Origin: Cladobotryum mycophilum
Lineage: Eukaryota; Ascomycota; Sordariomycetes; Hypocreales; Hypocreaceae
Assembly (NCBI GenBank): GCA_036429605.1
Contig: JAVFKD010000002.1
Span: 1,426,001-1,490,000 of the forward strand
DNA: 64,000 nt
Reading direction: 5' to 3'
In this document: positions 10,970-21,086 of the stretch, piece after piece
Layout: every line of letters starts with the position of its first letter
Numbering within the stretch: position 1 is the stretch's first letter
Translations under genes and position numbers: made by a program
Notes under the pieces: generated by a model
Databases searched by the model: none
Told to the model about the DNA's origin: nothing
What the model saw: the letters and a program-made list of their open reading frames with translations, nothing else

Positions 10970-12629
10970 TGTGTCTGTGTTTAGCACTGTGTGTCTGCCT
11001 TGGACAACCAACAACGGAACAGATGACGGAGGGGAAGGGAGGGGAGGGGGAGAGAGAAACGAAAAGATATAGGAGCTGTATAGGTATGGTATGTATAGGT
11101 AGGTCAAGACAGAAACTATATATTGTGCCGCGTGGTCCGGTAGAATGACATTCTAACAAATAATTGGAGGCTATTGCATTTCATATGAATCCATCAAGAT
11201 TGCAACCTCGGGAGTCGCCATGTGACATTGGAGGAGCGAAGCGAAGCGCGAAGATCGAAGGGTTCCATTCCATCATGGCAACCTAGACTTTGACCCCACC
11301 TGCACCAGCTTCGGCTCGGGTAGCACCTCCAAGCTCTGGGCACGCACTGTACACAGAGAGGTTTTTACATGACTGGACGCCCTTTCAGTGGATGCTCCAG
11401 TGCCCTCAAACTCTACAGTGCCCCGCAGTAGCCCCGCAGGAGCTTCGAGCCCACTGCAGAGCTTTCAAGTTTCCATCCATCCTTCCCTGTGGATCCTGGA
11501 TCCCTTACCCCTCCATAATGACGCCGAGCCAGCGGAAACTCGGCCGAACACGTTGATTGCGTCTTTCCCTCCTCCAAAACAACAACAACAGACAAGGAAG
11601 AGGTCGAACTCCAATATGCACTCGACAATCAATCAATTGCCGCCATTATGAAACGTTGAAAACGAAACAAGAAGCATCAGAGTCGTTCAGTCGATCAGAT
11701 CGTCGCCAATCGATGGACCAACGAGGAGTCATGGGATCCTGCCCCTCAATCAGGCGACCACATTCCAGCATGGATCGAATCGCCCCATACTGGGCTTCCC
11801 ATGTTTTAGATGCAACACACTAAATATGCAGAGTCTGTGTCCAGCAACCACCAGGATTGGACTCGTCCGAGTTATGTCCATCAACCGAGGCAACCTTGTC
11901 ATGTTACCCACCCACACCTTTTTCTCTTCCCCACATTTGGGACCTGCATCCTGATAAGCATCTCGTCACGAAATCTGAGCGGACAATTTTCGAACATTCC
12001 AGTCAAAGCATTGAACGGGGAGCGAGAGTATCATTATAAGAGACGCCTGCTTGGCTTATGGGGGGGGACTTTTATGAAAGGGATGGGCTAGAGATGGAGA
12101 ATACCATCACCTTCGTCTTCAGCGCTGCTTTCTGCGTCCAGTCACTTGGATGAGTTCTCTAATCCACTGAGACCAGCCGAATATCTAGAAAGATGTCAAG
12201 GTAGTAGGGTGCAGTTGTCATTAAGCATCCATTGATCAGCAATGGCAAGCAAATGCCACATCTAGAGAGCGGCAGCTGGATACTCCCCGAGCCCGTCCCA
12301 TGACCCGGCCCCATGACCCGCTCACACATCCCCGACGGCACTGGACAAGATTCACAACTACCGGCAGAGATCACCAGGTTTAATATTCTTCTTAGTAGAT
12401 TCCATGGCAAAAGGCTGCAGAGGATAGCCCCACCCCCATGCAATGGATGCCGGAACGGAAACGGGAGAATCGAACAGAGGTCCACCGTGATCGTCGGATG
12501 GGATGCCTAGCTTTAACCGATCTCGTTCTTGGATCTTGTCCGACTTTAATCTTGCGGCAGGATCTGATCGGTGTGGAAATTTATTTTCTTGTTTAGATGA
12601 TGTCCTGTCCAACAATTTCTACCCCTTCT
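10970..12629. other. Gene-poor 1.7-kb region
   Basis: The left end is the FAD gene 5' UTR/promoter, with a purine-rich (GGGGA) stretch near 11025-11055. No coding region with family or codon support was found in the rest; open frames up to about 108 codons are unconvincing. Confidence 0.5.
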
Positions 12630-13681
12630 TCATGAACCCTCACTCTCCAAAGCGCAGAATGCATCAAGGTACATGAATGAAGGGTCATCCTCTCTCACCA
12701 CTTGTTGACCATCACCATCCGAGGCAAACCCATACCGGAGGAATAATCCAGCCATTCTGGCAACATCAATGAGACATCTGGTTTCATAAGAAACACTTCC
12801 CACTGCTCCTTCAAAGGTCTGCCAGAACAATGCACGAAGCTCCAGATACCCATCATGATAATGCCATCCTCCAGAGTTCATGTATCCCAACACGCTATCA
12901 ACCTCCCATAACGGGATACCAAACGGCGATATCCTAGCCTCCGTCCGGTCAATTATTCCCGTAATATGACCACCGTCTGGGTCTATGAGAATGTTTGTCT
13001 GGGACAAATCACCGTGGTTCACCGCTAGGGGATATTCGGGTGAGAAGAGTCGTGGCAGGCTTGAACGAACGTCTTTGAGGTTTCTCTGGAAGCGCGATGG
13101 CAAAGATTGAGCAAGACGCTCAAATCTCAGGTGATAATCGGCATGGAGCTTGTCCATGGCGTCTGCAGGCAAACTCTGCCTTCCTTTCCAAGAATCAGCA
13201 AAGAACCTGCAACAGTTAGCACGATCCCGGAATAGCATGCGTGTGATTTGACTTACAGCGCAAAGTCTTCTACCGTCGTTGACCGCTTCAGTTGTAACAA
13301 CTCCGCCTCTGGACCTTTGCGATACAGGGGGGCTGCTGATATATACGGGATTCCAGGCAGCTTCTCCATCGAGTAGATCAGGAGAGACCCTTGGCCAATG
13401 CGACCGCGAAACGAGCAAGTCGCCACAAGTTTGCCATGGATTTGGCGAGCCGCATCTAATAACTTTGCATCCAAGTCTGAAAAGGGTGTACGGAACTGTA
13501 CAATTTTGTCTTGCTAAAGTGCACCCACGGTGTAGCTGCATACACCCTGAACACTCAAAGGAGCAACAGGTCCCCCGATGAGGTCAATAGCAAATTGATC
13601 GCATTCTTCTTGCGTGATATCCGAGTGCGATTTGAAGAAATCATCAATGGAGTCTCGGAGAGAATGGATGACAGGCTTCAT
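12630..13681 (-). pseudogene. Aminoglycoside phosphotransferase (APH)-family kinase with in-frame TAG
   Basis: Fungal APH-type small-molecule kinase. Exons are 13681-13257 and 13206-12630; the 50-bp intron (GTAAGT...TTGCAG) joins the frame as DFAL|FFADSW. The full frame is 334 codons, but codon 56 is TAG (13514-13516), between the ATP-loop-like VQGVCSYTV and KIVQFRTPFSDLDAKLL. Downstream features are intact: the Brenner motif VNHGDLSQTN (about 204-213), the metal-binding Asp in GIIDRTEA, and a full C-terminus. Homologs as I remember them read straight through the TAG site. One C-to-T change from CAG would explain it. A start at an internal Met would lose the nucleotide loop. Substrate unknown. 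Confidence 0.8.
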
Positions 13682-14566
13682 TGTGGTGATGTAATAGGCG
13701 GAAAATGGGCGAATAGTTGGACTGGTAAGCTGGAGATGTGACTCTGGTTGGATGTGCCAAGAGCAGCGCTTGATGATTCTCCTACTTCAATGCCCAGTCA
13801 ACAGCCCTCTTTAATCTTGCAACCCACCCAGCAGAGCCGCATTCCCAAACCAAGCGAACTATAACTGCATCATTCGTGTGCTTTGACTATCGTTTCTTAC
13901 ATCCTTAGCCGACACCATTTTGACGGTAAGCCAATAAGAATCGTCAGAAGTTTTGTTGGTTAAACGACCAACAACAAGAAACTAACAAACGCAACCTGGG
14001 GTTGCATCTCGTCTGGGTATCATCAAATACACAGCCATGCGATAGCAGAGCCACCTAATACGATTGCCCAAAAGATGGCTAGGCAGAGCCTGGTTAAAAC
14101 ATATCTCAAGACCAGAGCTGAGCGGCGGCTGAGATCCACTCATGGCCGTGCCGCTTGTTGACAAATCCCGTGCAAGTCCATGGACGGAGTCTTGCACGTT
14201 TAAAGGCCAAGTCTTAGTCCAATTACAAGACTGTCTTTTTGGATTGGCATTTGCCCAAACACGTAATTACATTCTCACGTTGGTTGCCTCACTTTTGGCT
14301 CGAGGAGGGAGGGATCTGTCATCATCTATCTACTGAGCATCTAAGATCTCCCAATACATCCCCAAGACGTGGTCTAGGTCGGTCTTTGGATTAGGTTAGC
14401 TGTTACGTGTTTGGGCCCGTTTTAGAGTTTGTAGTATATGTTCCTGGTGATGCATGAACAATGGTGTGTCTGGGTATTGAAGAGCCTCTTGGTTATCATC
14501 CAGTGGCCTAAGAAGTATCTACATCAATAGCTGGCCTTGCCAATTGACGGGAAAGACTGTGCTGGA
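13682..14566. other. Intergenic region at left edge of the damaged island
   Basis: No gene seen. It contains the first copy of a 44-bp dispersed repeat (14066-14109). Confidence 0.5.
14066..14109 (+). repeat. 44-bp dispersed direct repeat, copy 1
   Basis: Begins GCCCAAAAGATGGC and continues through CAGAGCCTGGTTAAAACATAT. It matches 19260-19303 in the same orientation with three differences, two of them transitions. Flanking sequence does not match, so the unit is short. Origin unknown. Confidence 0.8.
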
Positions 14567-14909
14567 TCATCGAGGAACGGAAGGGAAGTTGGCATGCGTA
14601 CTCCCAATCCCATCGTCGCTTTCCACCAGGTCATTACCCCGAAGCTGGCAGCCCACTAGAGTAAAAGTGTCGACGGTAAATTCGTCACGCACCGCAGTCA
14701 GTAGATTGACCCAGCTACTATCTCGCTTAACTATGTCCATGTTTACCAAATAAACTTCTCGCAGCGAATCGCCATAGCAATCAAGACTGCGCATCAACTC
14801 CCTCTCGGTACAGCTAATGTTACCAAGACCCAAACGTCCGAGATCAGGCAGATCCAACACAGTGCTCAGGCGTCGGAACCGCAGGCACCTATCGAGATGC
14901 TCAACATAG
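14567..14909 (-). pseudogene. 3' exon fragment of an F-box/LRR-type gene
   Basis: An open exon of about 114 codons, entered by a good acceptor (ATCTGCAG at 14910-14917 in minus orientation) with a GCTGAC branch-like site. The peptide (LDLPDLGRLGLGNISCTERE, then GDSLREVYLVNMD and LVGCQLRGNDLV) looks like the terminal LRR-type part of fungal F-box proteins. Upstream, where the F-box and earlier repeats should be, the sequence turns AT-rich with stops in all frames. I read it as the surviving 3' end of a gene destroyed by insertion or decay. A functional short gene cannot be excluded. Confidence 0.5.
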
Positions 14910-14939
14910 CTGCAGATATCACCCAGTCAGCGTGCACGG

Positions 14940-15640
14940 TCATAAATCGCAAGTTTTCCATGGTCACATACCATAAAGAGCTAGAAAACCACAACAGCTT
15001 AGATACGCCTCGAAATAACTCGGTTCTCAGCAAAGCGTACTACATTAACACTCTCCTTACCCAAAACGCACTACTATCTAATAAGACACAGAACCTACTA
15101 AAACTAGCCGATATAATACAAGAGTATTAGCAATACCCTTATATTCGCTAGTTACTTAATATTATAACTAAAGAATACCAGTAACTAACCCTTATTCCAA
15201 TTATAGCCTATATGATCATCGAAGAACAAAGACCTTAAATACATCTAGCTACCTTTATTCTTGTATATACTCTATAAATTCTACTCTTTATACAAATAAC
15301 TTAGCTAAAGAGTATTATATATTTAAAGGATCTAAGTTTATATAAGTATAGATACCTAACTCCTTATAGATTTGGCCTAGATATTAATTTAGTGATAGGC
15401 AGTAGATTTACTATAGACGATCTATATAGAGTAATAGTATTACATTTTTTAACTATATATTACCGTAAAGGGTCTAGGTATTTATTAAAAAGAAAGATAA
15501 AAAGGGCACAGGAGCAATAACTGTGGTCCTTAAAGGATATTACTATAACTCCTAGAAACCCAGTTACTTTTTATTAAATCCTATCCTTAAAAACTATAAC
15601 TAATCTAAAATCTAAAAGGCTTGATCCCGACTGATGCTGA
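14940..15640. other. AT-rich, TpA-rich block (candidate RIP-mutated repeat remnant)
   Basis: About 700 bp visibly poorer in GC than anything else in the window, full of TA steps and stops in all frames. It lies between the F-box fragment and the HET gene. Composition is what repeat-induced point mutation leaves of a transposon, but no transposase, reverse transcriptase, LTR or TIR can be recognised. A slightly less degraded stretch runs on to 15810. Confidence 0.6.
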
Positions 15641-15810
15641 GAATAACGGATGCTGTTAACAACGAATCCGTTAAGTCAAGACGCATCAATGGCACTTTAG
15701 CCTACTGACTACCTAGCAGGCGAGGGACCGAGCTTTATGTAAATATACCTAATGCATCTGGATAATCTACCTAGGATAGACTCGAAGGCCCGGATATTTG
15801 TTTCTATTAC

Positions 15811-17961
15811 TTACACCAGATTAATACATCGTTCTTCTAAAATCAAGCGATCTCGACATGTAGCAAAGTCCGTCCTAATAACCAATACTCCTATACGAAC
15901 GAAGTGATCTCCATTTCTTTCAACAATAATGAAATACATCCCAGGACGTTTCCTCCTCCCTTGAGAGATTGCTGCGCTTCCAAGTAGTACTAATAACAGC
16001 TGGCCCGAACGAAGAAAATCTATAAGCTGAGTTCGAGAATTTGGCCGTTTTGATAGATAAAGCTGTGCTTTAAATCCAGAGTATGAGCGAACATCCATCT
16101 GTTGAGTCCAGCCCTTTCGACTGTGGCAAACGGAGCGACGTGGAAGAACTGTTGAGTCAATGGACTCGTCGATAGGGCTTATAATCCGACACTGCCCTGA
16201 AGAATTAGTGAACCGAAGCATGAAAGTCCTCGAGCACAGCACCGGGGCTGTAATCAGTAGAGCTCGGACAGAGTCTGTTCGATCTCGAGATGCCGAATTC
16301 GTGAGAAAACTATCAAGATTCATTATCTCTTCCTTGGTCTCTAATCGAATTGCAGATAATCGACTAATAAACCAAGAATAAAGATTGGGATCCCGTATCA
16401 GGAAATTTACTTGGCTACCCCAGCCTGCCCATGTCCAGGAAGGAAACTTGTTCCGTTGAGGAATTGTTCCAGATTGAAGCTAAGATTTTTCTTGATGTAC
16501 CCATAACAGACTTGCCGAGAAAGATTTCAGAAACTCGAGCTCTTGTACTTGTTTGCCCAGAACGGGCACACCCGACAGCTGGAAAATTGGTATCTTCCGT
16601 TTCTCCAGATGGTTCATTATGCCTGCGAACGCGTTTAGAGAGTCTTTGGTATTAGTTAAATTTCTGGCCGAGTATTGGTGAATATGTTCGTAATATGTGT
16701 TAAGACATTGGAAAAGGCTTCGAGTCGGAGAGAGCGCACATGACATTACGCCAAGAAAAAGGCTATGGCTTAGGCCTGAATATAATTTGCCTTGTTTGCA
16801 GTGTAATGCACTCCATTCCGCCTCTAGACCCTCGCGGCATTGCATTGAGTGACACTCGAAGTAGGCCTCAGAATTGGTGAAAAACAGAAGGCGTTGAGAA
16901 AGTAGAGCTTCCTGATGTGTCCATGCTCTTGTCGCCCACTTGGAGCACTTGATTGAATTGCGAGGGTGTTTCAGGCAAGATATGATCTGAATCTTGGCCA
17001 ATTCTAACGTCGGCTGAATAGACCTAGGTGTATACCCTACCCCTGGTAGTCCATAGTCACTGTCTTCTCCAGCAGCGGCGACAATGGTTAGATCTGCACC
17101 GCCATAAATTAAATTCATGCTGCTGATTTGGGTTTGTTGTTCGTCGGGGTCGTCTTGGTTAATGCATAGCTGATCCGCCCACAGATAGCGATATCCCAGC
17201 TCCCTGACTACTGTCATGGCTTCCCATATGACTCTCGGCCAATTGGAAGCCTGATCCCATTTTGTAGAGGCCAATCCCGTTCCCTGGTTACCGGTTTCGC
17301 TCTTCGGGCTACCCCAAACGTAACTTAGTGCTATATATGGAGAGCCAGCGGGTGCATCGACGATACAAGTCTCCAGACAAGCATTGTCGCAATCGATCAA
17401 CTTCATACCGGGAACGGCACAAGGTATACTCTTGCACAAGACTTTATGCCGTTGGCTGCAAAATGTGATCCATGATTTTATCAACTTGTAGTCAACCTTG
17501 GAAGAAACGGTCCTTGGAGTATAATAGGTTTCTTGGGTATTACTCAGTGAGCGACAATAGAGGAAGCCTGTCTCGTCGATGGTTGATAGATGTATGGTCG
17601 ACTCAGCCGGAACAACAGCAAGGCGAGGCAAGTCTTGTGAGATCAGCCAGTCGGGCAGACTTTTCCTGTTGAATTTTCTGCTATGATCTATAGAAGGGTA
17701 GGCGAGGAGGTGATACTGGTCCCCTGGAACGACAGAGGGAGCTCGAATAGCGTTGAACAAAGAGCATAAATCGCAAGCGGGTCGTGTGGTTGTTTCAGTT
17801 CGTAGGGTAAGCTTTGCAAGCAAACACCCATCTCTCCATTTATCCCTCAAAATAGACCCATCGAGAGCTAAGACCTTGGAAAAGTCGATATCTCGACATT
17901 GGCGGCAAAGAGTTGGTGGTTGAGTGCCTAAAGCCGGGGTTGTTTTCTGTTTTGAAAACAT
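15811..17961 (-). pseudogene. Heterokaryon incompatibility (HET) protein gene with in-frame TAG
   Basis: A single frame of 717 codons is interrupted once, by TAG at 16480-16482 (codon 494). The HET domain shows YIALSYVWGS (about 209-218) and RYLWADQLCINQDDP (about 258-272), followed by the GGADLTIVAAAGEDSDYGLPG and RAWTHQEALLS segments. After the TAG the same frame continues with FPSWTWAGWG and a complete C-terminal region (MYFIIVERNGDHFVRIGV), hallmarks of long HET proteins. No GT-AG pair of credible length removes the TAG. HET proteins trigger cell death on non-self fusion. Here the product would be truncated after the HET core unless the stop is read through or is an error. Confidence 0.85.
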
Positions 17962-18543
17962 AGCGTCAGGGTTGTAGGACGCTTATCCCCAAGTTCAGAT
18001 CTCTGAAGTCTTCTTCCTAATGTTTATGCAGCTGCTAAGCAGTACTTTCGTTTCCTATTGACTAAGCGATAGCTGTTGACTTGTAAGATAGCCTGCAACT
18101 CTGCCTGACTCAAAACATTTAAAGAGATTGCTATTCTGCGGGTTGATTTGCATGGGTCAATAGATCATTAGAAATATATCATTCAGCGGACCTGCGACGT
18201 CTGGGAACCGCGGAATAGATGGAGCGCTAAAAGATAGTGGCCTAAGAAAAGTATGTAAAAGATCTTAATTAGTTACCGCTGTAGAAGATTGGGCTCGTAG
18301 AATGTCGCCGAATTTAATCGAAGGCGGTGTCTGTGGTAATAATGCATAAGGCTGGCTCTGTTGCCAATGAATGGTCGCCCTATCCTGTTTCTGCCAACAG
18401 ACTGGTCAGATTGGCTGCGTGCTGGGACGAGGGCGCATGGTGTCCTATACTAAAGCAGCGGGTGTTAAAATGGGTCTGCTCCTGGAATAGGAAGGCGGTG
18501 GGAAGCGGCGGGGAATTTGCATCAACAGACATTACGAGACATT
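17962..18543. other. Intergenic region between HET and small ORF
   Basis: Contains the HET gene 5' flank. No gene seen, although an upstream exon of the next small gene could lie near 18330-18540. Confidence 0.4.
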
Positions 18544-19094
18544 ATGAACCATTTCCCGAGCCTAAAGGTAGAGGTCTTGTTTAGCGATCAGTTCAACGAT
18601 CCCAGGGCACAAGTTATCACACCAGACAAGTTAAGTAAAAGACTGTTAAGTCTTGCAAATGCCAAGCATTTGCCTGATATGAGTGAAATTCATATCATTC
18701 GATGAGTCAATTCTAATGTACTTTCAGACTGCCAGAGTTGTTTTTTTTAACGACATACGGTGAGATAGAGAATCTCTCGTCAAGCTCATACGAGTATCTA
18801 GCCAATATTGAAGTTGGAGATTGTAGCGTCTTCGATTTTCTCAAGGAAAAGGGTATTGAAGCATATCCTAAATATACCACGACTGGCCTTTCACACCTCC
18901 AGATCCCCGAAGTAGAACTATCCAACCGCGGGGTGTCATTTACCAAGACACCCGATGGTTCTCGACCAAACATCTTTGTGGTTGGTCAAGCTGACAAGGA
19001 CTCTGCCCTTCTATCCTCCCACTTTGAGTTCTTGATTTTAGACAACGTGGAACACATCATGGATCCTTATGGGCCACCTATCATAGTATTGTAA
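18544..19094 (+). CDS. Small hypothetical protein, two exons (uncertain model)
   Basis: Not recognised. Exons 18544-18629 and 18728-19094 (intron 98 bp, donor GTTAAG, acceptor TTTCAG) give 150 aa with the join TPDK|LPELFFLTTYGE. Exon 2 is open for 122 codons with no ATG near its start, so an upstream exon is needed. No signal peptide, membrane segment or known motif is seen. Past the stop the frame could continue (…AGLPFMEYPRQFGS) only if a 36-nt piece (19087-19122) were removed, shorter than normal introns; the gene may have lost part of an intron. It lies inside the damaged island and may also be decayed. Confidence 0.35.
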
Positions 19095-19212
19095 AAGCTT
19101 TACTATAATTATTTTTTTGCAGGCAGGGTTGCCCTTCATGGAATATCCTCGCCAGTTTGGTTCAGTCCCTACTCTCTTATCGAAGAGTATCAGCGCCGAT
19201 GACCAAGTATGA

Positions 19213-19797
19213 CCTGGTGGTACATAACCTTGTGACCCCGAAACTTATTTATTCAATTGGCCCAAAAGATGGCCAGACAGAGCCTGGTTAAAACATATGT
19301 CAATGTTTAAAGGAAGATCCGAGTGAACGGAGTAAAGGAGTCGCACTAAAGGCGCCGCTTAACGGACCATCTAGGTGGTATAATACAATAGTAAGAACAA
19401 TATGAGTAATCAGCGGCGGTACAAAAAGATTAAGGAACACGTGGGAAATTATAGGGAATGTAAGTAACGTTGAGGAACGAGAGCGACATATAGAAACAAT
19501 AAAGACTTAGACAATGGTTCTTTTTTCCCAATCCTCACACCCAACCCACGATAGGGACGATTCTACCCCTGCTTAAAGGGACAGTACACAATACTACTAA
19601 CATTTAAACCTATTATCCAAGAAGCGCCGTCCCATGTACTTTGACCATTTTATAAGATCTTATAATTGCACCATGGATACCGAGGAGAAATTAAGTAGAT
19701 TTTGTTTATGATAGTCTTGCTATAAGAAAAAGTATTGGTATTTAAATTTTAAACATAATACAATAATTAATCAACAGACTGGTATAAAGAGATAGAC
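19213..19797. other. Intergenic region with second 44-bp repeat copy
   Basis: Holds repeat copy 2 (19260-19303). The following stretch to about 19600 may be a decayed repeat end, but no LTR or TIR could be defined. AT-rich near 19660-19790. Confidence 0.4.
19260..19303 (+). repeat. 44-bp dispersed direct repeat, copy 2
   Basis: Same sequence as 14066-14109 with three substitutions (GGCCAGACAG here against GGCTAGGCAG, plus one transversion near the end). The two copies are 5.2 kb apart and enclose the F-box fragment, AT-rich block, HET gene and small ORF. Confidence 0.8.
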
Positions 19798-21086
19798 CTA
19801 CAGTCGTATACCGTCCCTTGCCACTGAGACCCGGCAACTCGAACAGCCCCCAACATTGTGGTCCGGGCAGGGAGTATTATAATAAGTATCGACGGTACCG
19901 TCTACCCACCCACCTAATATAAGACTCACGATCCGGCCGAGGTCGGTAGACCCATCCGCCTGCGTAGTCTGCTCCTCCATGTCTTGGAGAATTTTGTCTA
20001 TATAGTCTCCAGCTGCGGAGAGATGAAGTATGTGAGTAATGGCGCGGTGAACTGCAGGCATCTGGGGGGAAGGTGGATCGATGGTCCGGTTTTCTGTAAC
20101 AAAAGTCTGCGTAACTGGGAGAAGACCCCGTACCATACCACGGGGAAGAAACGTATCGATTCGGTAGGTATGCGGTAGCTCGCCTTCAACAGGCTCAAAG
20201 AATATTCTTAATTCACCGAAAAACATATGTAGACCATGTGTAAGTGTAATGGCATTGCGTGGCCGGTCGATCTGGGTGCCTTCAATGAGGTTTACAACAT
20301 CACTGTCCAACATTTCGAGGATAGTAAATACGGGTTCTTTAGCGGTATTCTATATAGATCAATATAAAATGAAAATTTAATTATCGGTAAGACATACTAA
20401 TTGACCTTCTTCATTGAGCTTCGTTAAAGAATGTGGAAGGATATGAGCTACCTCTAGAGCATCGAATGACTCCCCTTTAGGAAAAAGCCCGTCATCGTCT
20501 CGAGTATCGTCACGCTCCCTCATGCGTATGATTGCTTGATTCTGATCGAATTTGGGCGATATCACACAGCGATGACGATCGCGGATAAGGCAACTTCCCC
20601 GAAGGGTGGATAACCGAGCTGGCGTTCCGGTAGACCCTTACGCTCCGTGTTGTGCTCTTTGCATGGCCGAGGAGTATACAGGGAGAGCTGAGGAGTCTTT
20701 CTGGTTGAAGCTTTCACTGTTACATATACTAGTAGCAGTTAAATGAAATGATGACGACGGCGGTAAAGAGAGGTCATACATGGCAGAAAGAAATGATCGA
20801 ACAAGTACTCTGAAAACCCAATCAAGGCCAACCGCATTGCCTGTTCCACATGCTCGTCGGAGAAATCAGGGTCTTCATCCCCGTCTATGGGTAGGTTCAT
20901 GGATTGAAAAAAGGCTCGCAAGACGTCATCTTTCGATTTCTAGGCTGCATACTCGTAGGTGAGGCGGACTAGGCGAGGGCGATTATATTGATTGTCGTGA
21001 CCGTCCTCGGCACCTTCGAAATGCTCAATGACATGGTAGAATACTCTTTTAGCCTTGGCACGCTGATCTACCGCCAACGGTGCCAT
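19798..21086 (-). pseudogene. HNH-endonuclease-domain protein pseudogene
   Basis: Decayed member of a fungal family with an HNH_2-type domain. The readable model is: exon 1 21086-20780, intron 20717-20779 (63 bp), exon 2 20716-20398, intron 20350-20397 (48 bp), exon 3 20349-19798. Lesions: TAG at 20940-20942 (codon 49, between LTYEYAA and KSKDDVLRAFF), a frame loss near 20668-20675, and TAA at 20638-20640. Conserved parts survive: RDRHRCVIS, then EVAHILPHSL (HNH region), IDRPRNAITLTHGLHMFFG and HRAITHILHLSAAGDYIDKI. The C-terminus ends with two Cys-rich residues groups (CPDH, CSSC). Three independent lesions make this a true pseudogene rather than a sequencing slip. Confidence 0.82.

Noticed and set aside
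12159..12485. 108-codon minus-strand frame in the 11-12.6 kb gap
   Set aside because: Cys/Pro/Leu-rich random-like translation without signal or splice support.
16440..16530. Intron that would remove the HET gene TAG
   Set aside because: GT-AG pairs flanking the TAG leave introns of about 20-35 nt, and longer choices would delete residues that belong to the conserved HET layout.
19320..19600. Solo LTR or terminal repeat of a transposon
   Set aside because: No paired ends, inverted termini or target-site duplication could be found by eye.
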